This document shows, piece by piece, positions 23,887 to 30,714 of a stretch of DNA of 40,952 nt. How positions within the stretch are numbered: the first letter of the stretch is position 1; each line of letters starts with the position of its first letter. The translations under genes and the position numbers were made by a program. The stretch is from NCBI RefSeq assembly GCF_020829645.1, contig NZ_JAIVFS010000073.1:1-40952 (forward strand), in the 5' to 3' direction. The notes under the pieces were generated by a model. That model made no database searches and had not been told where the DNA came from. It worked only from the letters and a program-made list of their open reading frames with translations. This stretch comes from Nostoc mirabile CHAB5784. GTDB lineage: Bacteria > Cyanobacteriota > Cyanobacteriia > Cyanobacteriales > Nostocaceae.

Positions 23887-24510
23887 ATGACTTTATCTCA
23901 GGAATTATGGGCAGCAAATCAAGACTTAGCCCAAGCTTGCCTAGAGCATCCTTTCGTTCAAGGCATTGGCGATGGTACTCTTGAGCAAGCTAAATTTGCT
24001 TACTACGTAGGGCAAGATGCTTTTTTTTTAGAAGCTTTTGCCCGTGCGTACAGTATCGCCGCAGCTAAAGCACCAGACTGGTTAGGTTTCACCACATTTC
24101 ATAACTTAGCTAGTGGAGTTTTAGAAGAACTGCGGCTGCATAGTGGCTATGCTTCTGGGTGGGGAGTCAATTTGCATTCTGTAGAACCAGGAGCCGCTAC
24201 CCGCCACTATACTGACTTTTTGTTAGCAACTGCTTGGGGTGGAGATGTGGGCTTAACTGCTGCGGCGATGTCTCCTTGTATGCGTTTGTATGCCTTTTTG
24301 GGAGAACAGTTAGCTCGTAATGGCATTCCTAATCATCAATATGCAGACTGGATTCGTACTTACAGCAGTGCAGACTTTCAACCATTAACACAACAATTAG
24401 AAAATTTGGTTGACAATTATGCCGCGAGCAATTCTGTTGTGCATTCAACTTATCGTTATGCGATGTTTTGCGAACGCGACTTTTTTCAGGCTGCGTGGAT
24501 TTTGAAGTAG
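23887..24510 (+). CDS. tenA: TenA-family aminopyrimidine aminohydrolase (thiaminase II)
   Basis: A 207-residue helical protein with TenA catalytic positions: Asp44 (YYVGQDAFF), Cys131 (AAAMSPCMRLY, the nucleophile) and a Glu in the C-terminal helix (MFCERDFF, about Glu196). TenA salvages thiamin by hydrolysing degraded aminopyrimidine. The C-terminal YRYAMFCERDFFQAAW differs from the classical YEWMFW, so this may be a TenA subgroup with a different substrate. The start at 23887 (GAGAGG upstream) aligns Asp44 with Bacillus TenA. An earlier in-frame ATG at 23818 has the better-spaced Shine-Dalgarno AGAAGGA but would add 23 repeat-derived residues. Confidence 0.85.
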   Translation: MTLSQELWAANQDLAQACLEHPFVQGIGDGTLEQAKFAYYVGQDAFFLEAFARAYSIAAAKAPDWLGFTTFHNLASGVLEELRLHSGYASGWGVNLHSVEPGAATRHYTDFLLATAWGGDVGLTAAAMSPCMRLYAFLGEQLARNGIPNHQYADWIRTYSSADFQPLTQQLENLVDNYAASNSVVHSTYRYAMFCERDFFQAAWILK

Positions 24511-24589
24511 GGTAGCACAGCTGTGCTACCTTATGAACTTAACGAATAATAGCTGCCCAATTAAGTAAAATAAACTTAGACATTGCTTA

Positions 24590-24713
24590 AGGGACTTCCA
24601 AGAAATAAATTATCCAAATAAACGAACCACTCCAGACACAGAGAACACAGAGGAATAAGGAGGAGAGAGTTTTTTCGCCAGTTTTTTGAGTATTTTTTTA
24701 TTTGGAAGTCCCT
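24590..24713. mobile_element. MITE family A, copy 4 (124 bp)
   Basis: AGGGACTTCCAAGAAATAAA at the left, TTTTTTATTTGGAAGTCCCT at the right; nearly identical to the 17296-17418 copy in reverse orientation. Its right end overlaps the 3' end of the minus-strand gene at 24698-25126 and supplies its last codons and stop. Confidence 0.9.
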
Positions 24714-25126
24714 AAGCTGCCTTTGCCGTTAGTTGCAGTTTGGGTGGGTTGAATAGTGGGAACCGCAACAACTGAAGGAATTTGTGAAATAGATTTTTGA
24801 CTATTAATCCCCTTTCGGCTAGAGCCGCCTGCCTTTGAATACTCCATGCTGTTTCTGCCGTAGACTGTCGCAACTCCAGTAAGCATCCTTTCAGACAGTT
24901 CCGAGAGTGTTTGCTCCATCTGAGTTATCGTCTTACGAGATTCCTCAAGATTAGACAAAAGCGTATTATGAGCTTCTAGCGTGGCACGAGTGTTATGGAT
25001 AAGGCGGGTATAAGCTTCAACGCTTAATCCGTGCCCTAAATCCAGATTTTCATTGATGGATTTAAGCAGGGCGAGACGGCGTTGAGCTTTGTCTACAGCA
25101 GCAGAACCGCGAGTTTTTAAAGACAT
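24698..25126 (-). CDS. Coiled-coil protein of unknown function with MITE-derived C-terminus
   Basis: A 142-residue protein, mostly helical (residues 10-85; LLSNLEESRKTITQMEQTLSEL looks like coiled coil), followed by the segment TVYGRNSMEYSKAGGSSRKG, which I associate with conserved hypothetical proteins of Nostocales. No membrane segment or catalytic motif. The final residues LGTSK and the stop codon are encoded by the terminal repeat of the MITE at 24590-24713, so the original C-terminus, probably longer and basic, has been cut off. Confidence 0.65.
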   Translation of the reverse strand: MSLKTRGSAAVDKAQRRLALLKSINENLDLGHGLSVEAYTRLIHNTRATLEAHNTLLSNLEESRKTITQMEQTLSELSERMLTGVATVYGRNSMEYSKAGGSSRKGINSQKSISQIPSVVAVPTIQPTQTATNGKGSLGTSK

Positions 25127-25298
25127 GGGAGATATTTCTGGAATACTTCTATTTCAACATACTGGGATGTGTTACTGCGTGATAAGAGTAATTATGTGGA
25201 TTTAATTGAAACTCAGAAATTGATACTTACCCTGTGTTTATACTTATTGATTTGTCTCTATCTCTTGTTTCGGGATGAACGTAATTAGCAAATAATGT

Positions 25299-25613
25299 CG
25301 CTCAACAAGCAAATGCTCTCGCTCAACAAGCAAATGCTCTCGCTCAACAAGCAAATGCTCTCGCTTAACAAGCAAATGCTCTCGCTCAACAAGCAAATGC
25401 TCTCGCTCAACAAGCAAATGCTCTCGCTCAACAAGCAAATGCTCTCGCTCAACAAGCAAATGCTCTCGCTCAACAAGCAAATGCTCTCGCTCAACAAGCA
25501 AATGCTCTCGCTCAACAAGCAAATGCTCTCGCTCAACAAGCAAATGCTCTCGCTCAACAAGCAAATGCTCTCGCTCAACAAGCAAATGCTCTCGCTCAAC
25601 AAGCAAATGCTCT
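25299..25613. repeat. 21-bp minisatellite, fifteen units
   Basis: Fifteen head-to-tail copies of a 21-bp unit (cgctcaacaagcaaatgctc plus t), identical except for one C-to-T in the third unit. Because 21 is seven codons, one plus frame (MLSLNKQ repeats) and two minus frames (EHLLVER, SICLLSE) stay open throughout. The near-perfect identity indicates recent expansion. I do not consider the open frames to be genes. The surrounding gap 25127-25757 shows no other gene. Confidence 0.9.
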
Positions 25614-25757
25614 CGCTTTTTATAAACATTCAATTCTCAATTTTGCAAAGCGTGGATGTGTAGCGGCTTTGCGTCTATGCTCGTTTGTAAAATAAAGAAA
25701 TGCAGTTTGTCTGTGTATATTTGACTTAGAATCCTCAGAAGTGGAAGTGTAAATTTT

Positions 25758-26045
25758 ATGTCTAATTATCAAGAAGTACTACTGCAAGCTCAAAGCCTAA
25801 CTCCTGAAGAGCAAATACGCTTAATTGAAGACTTGTCAAGCTTAATTCGTCAACAGGTAACGATGACACCTAAGCCAAAGCGTAGTATCCTCGAATTACG
25901 TGGGTTAGGTAAAGCAATCTGGAATGGCGTTGATGCTCAAGAATACGTTAATCAGGAACGTGATATCATGTCCGCCAAGTTACCCATAATAAAAGAACCC
26001 CACCCCCAACCCCTCCCCGCAAGCAGGAGGGGAGCGAAAGCGTAG
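25758..26045 (+). CDS. VapB-like antitoxin with C-terminus replaced by a MITE
   Basis: The first 69 residues (YQEVLLQAQSLTPEEQIRLI, then RSILELRGLGKAIW and EYVNQERD) match small antitoxins that precede PIN toxins in cyanobacteria. After Asp69 come 26 residues encoded by the MITE at 25965-26098. Removing that element and one TGAT copy joins GAT (25962-25964) to TCATGGAATGGCTAG (26103-26117), giving ERDSWNG and a stop: a 73-residue protein overlapping the toxin start. The tail of such antitoxins normally contacts the toxin, so function may be impaired. The C-terminal part reads repeat-like Pro/Lys-rich sequence. Confidence 0.8.
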   Translation: MSNYQEVLLQAQSLTPEEQIRLIEDLSSLIRQQVTMTPKPKRSILELRGLGKAIWNGVDAQEYVNQERDIMSAKLPIIKEPHPQPLPASRRGAKA

Positions 26046-26098
26046 CTTTTGCGGGGTGGGGTTCTTCGGGTTTAATAAGCAATCAAGCGGACATGATA
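25965..26098. mobile_element. 134-bp MITE inserted at the end of the vapB-like gene
   Basis: Inverted ends ATCATGTCCGC and GCGGACATGAT(A), then matching arms aagaaccccacccc / ggggtggggttctt and an inner hairpin. TGAT is present on both sides (25961-25964, 26099-26102), consistent with a 4-bp target duplication. A rearranged relative is at 20572-20660. Confidence 0.8.
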
Positions 26099-26104
26099 TG
26101 ATTC

Positions 26105-26548
26105 ATGGAATGGCTAGTCCAGCTACAGGGGCAAATTGTGGGTTTGCATACTGCTTTACTGATTTACTTTATTGAAGAAAATCCTAATTATTTGGATGTT
26201 ACAAATGCTTTTTTTAAAGCGATGTTTCGTGGTGAGTTTAGTGTTATAACATCAGTTTTGACTATCACGGAAGTGTTAGTCTATCCCTTGCGACAAGGAA
26301 ACACAGCATTAGCTCAACAATATCGTGAAATTCTATTTAATTCCCAAGGTTTAACAGCTATCGAAGTTTTTCCCAACATCGCTAAAAATGCGGCACAATT
26401 AAGGGCAGATTATAACTTAAGAACCCCAGATGCTATTCAGATGGCTACTGCTATTCGTGGCGGTGCATCATTTTTCTTGACAAATGATGCGCGGTTGCCG
26501 TCTTTACCAGCGTTATCAGTGTTAGTGTTGGATACACTCATAGTTTGA
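26105..26548 (+). CDS. PIN-domain (VapC-like) toxin with His replacing the first catalytic Asp
   Basis: A 147-residue PIN-domain protein: the N-terminal strand VGLHTALLIYFIEENP, then TEVLVYPLRQG (acidic residue 2), TPDAIQMATAI (acidic residue 3) and FLTNDARLP (acidic residue 4). In active PIN RNases of this group the first strand reads xLDT; here residue 15 is His (CAT at 26147-26149), a one-base change from GAT. Metal binding and RNA cleavage are probably lost or reduced. Its partner antitoxin just upstream is also damaged. Original overlap with the antitoxin stop (26115-26117) is still visible in the DNA. Confidence 0.85.
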   Translation: MEWLVQLQGQIVGLHTALLIYFIEENPNYLDVTNAFFKAMFRGEFSVITSVLTITEVLVYPLRQGNTALAQQYREILFNSQGLTAIEVFPNIAKNAAQLRADYNLRTPDAIQMATAIRGGASFFLTNDARLPSLPALSVLVLDTLIV

Positions 26549-26676
26549 GTCTTTTTGTATGTTGCGTAGGCGTAGCCCGCACTTCTCTATGAGACGCTGC
26601 GTGTAGCAAGATCCCCGAAGTGGTACGACAGAGCTATGTGACCATCGTAGACATCGCACTTCGTATTTTAATCAAT

Positions 26677-27252
26677 TCACCAGATATTTTCAAGATTAAA
26701 GACAAATCCAGTCAGTACATCTTCTCCTGATAAACTAGCAGGAGATTGCAGCACTTCAACATCTCCAATAGAGCGATAAATTTCTACTTGCCGATTTTCT
26801 AAATCAATTAACCAACCTAATTTAGCACCGTTGTCTCGGTACTCTTGCATTTTATTTTGTAGCCTTGTTAAACAATCAGTATCAGAACGCAATTCCACTA
26901 CAAAATCAGGACATACAGGCGGAAATCTCTCTTTTTGCTCCTGTGTGAGAGAATCCCATCTGTCACGTTTTAACCAAGATGCGTCAGGCGAACGCATTGC
27001 CCCATTTGCTAAAATAAACCCAACTGAAGAACCAAAAGCTATACCTAGTGACTCATCACGATTCCACACTCCAAGTTGAGCAGTTAAATCAGCATTGCGG
27101 TTGCTGGTTAAACCTCCGACTAGAGGCATTAGTAGCAATGTGCCATCAGCATTACGCTCAAATCTGATTAATTCATTTATCTGACATAACTGGAAGAATT
27201 GCTCATCTGTTATTTGAAGAACAGGAGCAAAGTTGATAGTTAACGCATCCAT
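26677..27252 (-). CDS. Uma2-family putative endonuclease (PD-(D/E)XK fold)
   Basis: A 191-residue protein of the Uma2/DUF820 family (PF05685), very abundant in cyanobacteria: AMRSPDASWLKRDRW (Asp), CPDFVVELRSDTD (Glu) and the QNKMQEYRDNGAKLGWLID block, a complete PD-(D/E)XK-like active site. Biochemical role is not established; it is often linked to mobile DNA. It follows a small antitoxin-like gene in the same direction by about 40 bp. Confidence 0.9.
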   Translation of the reverse strand: MDALTINFAPVLQITDEQFFQLCQINELIRFERNADGTLLLMPLVGGLTSNRNADLTAQLGVWNRDESLGIAFGSSVGFILANGAMRSPDASWLKRDRWDSLTQEQKERFPPVCPDFVVELRSDTDCLTRLQNKMQEYRDNGAKLGWLIDLENRQVEIYRSIGDVEVLQSPASLSGEDVLTGFVFNLENIW

Positions 27253-27293
27253 AGAAAATTAAACTTGAATATTACCATAAAATTTCAACTAAT

Positions 27294-27518
27294 TCATTGC
27301 TGCCTTTTAATTGATGCTTTAATTTCCTCCCAAGTCAGCACATTATCTGGATTTGAATTATAGTCAGCAATTCGGCGTTCAAGCTCTTGCTTTTGTGCAT
27401 CGGTTAAATCAGGGTAAACTTGCTTTGCCGCGATGGTATCCCAAATTGCCTGCACAAGACAGATTCTATCTTCAACACTCAGAGTTGCAATTTTGTTCAA
27501 AGTAGCTGTGATGTCCAT
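27294..27518 (-). CDS. Addiction-module antitoxin (TIGR02574/PF09720-like), without its toxin
   Basis: A 74-residue protein with the family pattern IATLSVEDRICLVQAIWDTI, LTDAQKQELERRIADY and NPDNVLTWEEIKASI. Such proteins normally precede a RelE/ParE-type toxin; here the next gene downstream is Uma2, so the antitoxin is solitary or pairs with a distant toxin. The start at 27518 is chosen because the conserved part begins there; the 34 residues further upstream in frame are not conserved-looking. Confidence 0.75.
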   Translation of the reverse strand: MDITATLNKIATLSVEDRICLVQAIWDTIAAKQVYPDLTDAQKQELERRIADYNSNPDNVLTWEEIKASIKRQQ

Positions 27519-27759
27519 GCTGATTAATGTGGAATGAGGAAGCGACTGGTACACCTTAAATATAGCGGACAAGATTTTGTCCATCAAATTGAACGCTGCA
27601 TATACTTTGCTGCCCAACAATGCGATAACCTTACAGAAAACCTCAAAAATACAGCGATCACTTGTTGTGGAAGAGTGAGTACGTTAGCGCAGCTTACCGT
27701 AGGTATCGCTATTTATAAACATTCAATTCTCAATTTTGCGAGGCTGCCATAGGCTCCTA

Positions 27760-28089
27760 TCACAACCCCAACCAACACCGCAAAGACTGCTCTAAAAGTT
27801 CAGTATCAGCATCAGCTAACTTGCCGATCACTTTCACAACTAAGCTTTTATGCACTGTATATAAACCTCTCTTGACTGCTGTAGCCACGTTTAGCCCTGC
27901 TGCTGACCATTCAGACAAGACAAACTCACCTTCTAGCAATGCTCCAGTTTTGCTCGTCAAGGGTGTAATTAGGATGTCTTGAGAAACGTGTGGCGCACTT
28001 ACAACAACACCAGGTCTAACTTTTGAACTGGACAAATCTGAAAAGGGATACTGAACCAAAATGATGTCATTTTTAGAGTAGTTGGGCAT
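27760..28089 (-). CDS. PemK/MazF-family mRNA interferase toxin, intact copy
   Basis: A 109-residue protein with the MazF/PemK N-terminal pattern NDIILVQYPFSDLSSSKVRP followed by GVVVSA and ILITPLTSK, i.e. the SH3-like barrel with the RPGVVV strand. The family cleaves mRNA or rRNA at short sequences. The start at 28089 is chosen because it overlaps the antitoxin gene by 17 nt and conserved sequence begins at MPNYSKNDII. This is the functional copy of the duplicated module; the copy at 29390-29719 is truncated by a stop. Confidence 0.85.
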   Translation of the reverse strand: MPNYSKNDIILVQYPFSDLSSSKVRPGVVVSAPHVSQDILITPLTSKTGALLEGEFVLSEWSAAGLNVATAVKRGLYTVHKSLVVKVIGKLADADTELLEQSLRCWLGL

Positions 28090-28291
28090 AGACATCATCC
28101 TCAGCGTTATCCCAAACTGATGAGAGTGATGTTTGACTAGTTTGAAGCCAAAATTCAGTTTCATCATCAGGAAGTAGCGTCACTAGTACTCTTGTCCCTT
28201 CCGGTAATTCCTCTAACTCCAGCAATTCGATTTTTCCTTGCCGAACAGTAGCCCAAAGCGTTTTTAGCATATCTGTTTTATGAATAGTCAT
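28073..28291 (-). CDS. Antitoxin of the PemK/MazF-like module, copy 1
   Basis: A 72-residue protein encoded just before the toxin and overlapping it by 17 nt. The N-terminus KTLWATVRQGKIELLELEEL resembles AbrB/prevent-host-death-like strands (xVRxGKIxLxExxxLPEGxxV), followed by an acidic C-terminus (SVWDNAEDDVYAQLL) that would embrace the toxin. It should repress its own promoter and neutralise the toxin. Confidence 0.8.
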   Translation of the reverse strand: MTIHKTDMLKTLWATVRQGKIELLELEELPEGTRVLVTLLPDDETEFWLQTSQTSLSSVWDNAEDDVYAQLL

Positions 28292-28490
28292 GCTTTAATT
28301 TTATGCTTCGATAGTTTATGAGGAGCCATGTCTACAACGGGCTATTCGGCGTCGCATTATTAGCTACTTAAATTGTCTCACCTGTAAGTCGCAGACGTGA
28401 TTATTCTAGTTGTAGCTTGGGGTAAACGCAGTGAAACCCAACGAATAAACTATGATCAAGAAGCAGACTTGATTTACTAGAGTGCTTTGC

Positions 28491-28706
28491 ATGGTTTCAG
28501 CAGAATTAATCTCCACTTTGCGAGAACTTAGTCGAGCAGATAAGTTTTATATTATGCAGGTTTTAATCTCAGAGTTAGCCCAACAGGAAACCGATCTGAT
28601 TAAGCGCGATCAGTCTTATCCTGTGTGGTCGCCTTATGATGCAGTTGAAGCAGCAGATACTATGTTAAAAGTGCTAGAAGCTGCTAAAGCTCAAGACCAT
28701 GCGTAA
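28491..28706 (+). CDS. Small helical protein paired with an aspartic protease
   Basis: A 71-residue helical protein (LISTLRELSRADKFYIMQVL, SELAQQETDLI, then YPVWSPYDAVEAADTMLKVL) that ends 8 nt inside the protease gene at 28699. The helical, charged layout and the overlapping pairing resemble antitoxins of TA pairs, but no known antitoxin family is recognised. I recall this pair as recurrent in filamentous cyanobacteria. The start at ATG 28491 is preferred to 28482 on conservation grounds only. Confidence 0.65.
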   Translation: MVSAELISTLRELSRADKFYIMQVLISELAQQETDLIKRDQSYPVWSPYDAVEAADTMLKVLEAAKAQDHA

Positions 28707-29127
28707 CGCACAACGGTATTCCTTTATCCCGATTGATGTTGCATTGGGCGAAGCCAGTTTCCGCCCCTATCTACCCCTTACTTTGATCTACCAGCAAAGT
28801 TCTGTGATAACATCCGGTCTGTTGGATACTGGAGCAAGCGTGAATGTGCTTCCTTATTCAGTAGGAGTTGAGCTTGGTTATGTATGGGAGCAGCAGACAA
28901 CTGCATTGAGTTTGACAGGTAATTTAGCTCAATACGAGGCGCGTGTCGTGGTTCTTCAAGCAGTAGTTGGGCAATTTGAACCTGTACAACTTGTATTTGC
29001 ATGGACACAGGCTACAAATGTACCGCTAATTTTGGGGCAAGTTAACTTCTTTATGGAGTTTGATGTTTGTTTCTACCGTTCACATTTACAGTTTGAGATC
29101 AGCCCTAAATCGTTAGCCTCAGAGTAG
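28699..29127 (+). CDS. Retropepsin-like aspartic protease
   Basis: A 142-residue protein has the aspartic protease motif LLDTGASVNVLP (Asp at about residue 43) and the second-half signature NVPLILGQVNFFMEF typical of retroviral-type (RVP/gag_asp-like) single-domain proteases that work as dimers. It would cleave a protein substrate in the cytosol; no signal peptide. It overlaps the small helical gene (28491-28706) by 8 nt, so they form a two-gene operon. It sits exactly between the two copies of the duplicated PemK-like module. Confidence 0.8.
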   Translation: MRNAQRYSFIPIDVALGEASFRPYLPLTLIYQQSSVITSGLLDTGASVNVLPYSVGVELGYVWEQQTTALSLTGNLAQYEARVVVLQAVVGQFEPVQLVFAWTQATNVPLILGQVNFFMEFDVCFYRSHLQFEISPKSLASE

Positions 29128-29389
29128 ATTTATTGCAGTTGCCAGCTACTTAACGCATCAATGTAGAGGACGGAAGCCATTGGTGAAGATAATTATAAAG
29201 AGCGATGTCTACGACGGGCTATTCGGCGTTGCCTTGCAGAAATCCTCAAAAACAAAGCGTAGATGCGTAGCAGCTTGTCGTTAGACATCGCTTGTTGTGG
29301 AAGAGTGAGTGCGTTAACGCAGCTTACCGTAGGTATCGCTATTTATAAACATTCAATTCTCAATTTTGCGAGGCTGCCATAGGCTCCTA

Positions 29390-29719
29390 TCACAACCCCA
29401 ACCAACACCGCAAAGACTGCTCTAAAAGTTCAGTATCAGCATCAGCTAACTTGCCGATCACTTTCACAACTAAGCTTTTATGCACTGTATATAAACCTCT
29501 CTTGACTGCTGTAGCCACGTTTAGCCCTGCTGCTGACTATTCAGACAAAACAAACTCACCTTCTAGCAATGCTCCAGTTTTGCTCGTCAAGGGTGTAATT
29601 AGGATGTCTTGAGAAACGTGTGGCGCACTTACAACAACACCAGGTCTAACTTTTGAACTGGACAAATCTGAAAAGGGATACTGAACCAAAATGATGTCAT
29701 TTTTAGAGTAGTTGGGCAT
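29390..29719 (-). pseudogene. PemK/MazF-like toxin copy 2, truncated by a nonsense mutation
   Basis: Same frame and start as the intact copy at 28089, but Trp61 TGG has become TAG (29537-29539), giving a 60-residue product that lacks the second half of the barrel (GLNVATAVKRGLYTVHKSLV onward). The remaining sequence downstream of the stop is still almost identical to copy 1, so the mutation is recent. Confidence 0.9.
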
Positions 29720-29921
29720 AGACATCATCCTCAGCGTTATCCCAAACTGATGAGAGTGATGTTTGACTGGTTTGAAGCCAAAATTCAGTTTCATCATCAG
29801 GAAGTAGCGTCACTAGTACTCTTGTCCCTTCCGGTAATTCCTCTAACTCCAGCAATTCGATTTTTCCGTGCCGAACAGTAGCCCAAAGCGTTTTTAGCAT
29901 ATCTGTTTTATGAATAGTCAT
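29703..29921 (-). CDS. Antitoxin of the PemK/MazF-like module, copy 2
   Basis: A 72-residue protein identical to copy 1 (28073-28291) except for Gln18 to His. It remains open while the adjacent toxin copy is truncated, so it may still neutralise the toxin made by copy 1, adding antitoxin dosage. Confidence 0.8.
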   Translation of the reverse strand: MTIHKTDMLKTLWATVRHGKIELLELEELPEGTRVLVTLLPDDETEFWLQTSQTSLSSVWDNAEDDVYAQLL

Positions 29922-30163
29922 GCTTTAATTTTATGCTTCGATAGTTTATGAGGAGCGATGTCTACGACGGGCTATTCGGCGTCGCTTTGCAGAAAACCTC
30001 GAAAAGATTGACCAAGTTCCTTTCCTGTCTCCTTTTAATTCATGCAAATCATAACTCGGTAATCTAATATCTTCTACAATTAACGCTGGAGCTTAACCCG
30101 ACCTACTCGCTGTTGGGTGCATTGGGTTTATTAGATGTTTAGTTGTTTTCAAATGTAACATCA

Positions 30164-30613
30164 TTACACTCTTAAAATGAAAATTGTAAGAATAGTACCA
30201 GCTACGGCAATTGATATGTGAAGCGCCACCCAAAGATGATTGGGATGAAATTTTGTCATTAACGGGTGACGTTTTTCGTGAAATTCTTTTGCTTTAATTC
30301 TGCGTTCTTCAATCTGTGCGTCAGGGTATAATTCATTCAGCCTGTCACGATAGAGTTTTACAATAGAAAGGCTATAGTGAATACGCTCTCGATATTTTCG
30401 AGAGCCTATAGCCCCATAGATGCCTAAGAAAATAAGAAGTAGAGATAACGGTAGATTATTTCTGTCAAGTCCTTTTTGAGTGAAAATTCCTACTATAGCT
30501 GAGGCAATCAAAAGAATTATATTACTGAGTGCTGACCTCTGATCCTCTGCTTGTTTGACCTCAGCCCATCTTTGCTCACAAAGTTTTAGCAAGACATCTG
30601 TTAAGTCTGCCAT
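30164..30613 (-). CDS. Small membrane protein, possibly SLATT-like
   Basis: A 149-residue protein with three membrane helices: about residues 31-46 (IILLIASAIVGIFT), 55-70 (LPLSLLLIFLGIYGAIG) and 128-147 (LWVALHISIAVAGTILTIFI). The middle cytosolic part (RKYRERIHYSLSIVKLYRDR) is basic and helical. The layout of two close helices followed by a charged helix recalls SLATT-type membrane effectors of bacterial defence, but that is a weak guess from shape only. It stands alone downstream of the duplicated TA modules. No Shine-Dalgarno is obvious. Confidence 0.6.
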   Translation of the reverse strand: MADLTDVLLKLCEQRWAEVKQAEDQRSALSNIILLIASAIVGIFTQKGLDRNNLPLSLLLIFLGIYGAIGSRKYRERIHYSLSIVKLYRDRLNELYPDAQIEERRIKAKEFHEKRHPLMTKFHPNHLWVALHISIAVAGTILTIFILRV

Positions 30614-30668
30614 TTTGTTTTGTCCTATTAACGACAGCTATACTCTTGAAGATTTACATAAATGTGAA

Positions 30669-30689
30669 AGGCACGGTATTGCCGTGCCT
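30669..30689 (-). terminator. Hairpin downstream of chlH
   Basis: The stem AGGCACGG / CCGTGCCT (30669-30676, 30682-30689) with a 5-nt loop lies 26 bp past the chlH stop on the minus strand. The U-run is weak (CUUUCAC), so it may be only a partial terminator. Confidence 0.55.
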
Positions 30690-30714
30690 CATATATTATT
30701 GGTTATGTATAAAC

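Larger units (their letters stand above)
27661..28355. repeat. 695-bp direct repeat, copy 1 (contains a PemK/MazF-like TA module)
   Basis: Positions 27661-28355 and 29291-29985 are colinear with a constant offset of 1630 bp and, by my base-by-base reading, differ at eight positions (about 98.8% identity). The copies carry a complete toxin-antitoxin module. Small flanks (gaaaacctc, agcg) also resemble each other. Confidence 0.9.
29291..29985. repeat. 695-bp direct repeat, copy 2
   Basis: Second copy of 27661-28355, eight differences. In the coding parts: two synonymous changes, one missense in the antitoxin (Gln18 to His) and one nonsense in the toxin (Trp61 to stop). The copies are 935 bp apart and enclose the aspartic-protease pair, so recombination between them would delete that pair. 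Confidence 0.9.

Noticed and set aside
25299..25613. CRISPR array
   Set aside because: The repeats are contiguous with no spacers and there are no cas genes.
25244..25663. Open frames of 114-129 residues made of EHLLVER, SICLLSE or MLSLNKQ repeats
   Set aside because: They are a by-product of a 21-bp tandem repeat with no stops in several frames at once; no ribosome-binding site or conserved flanking domain.
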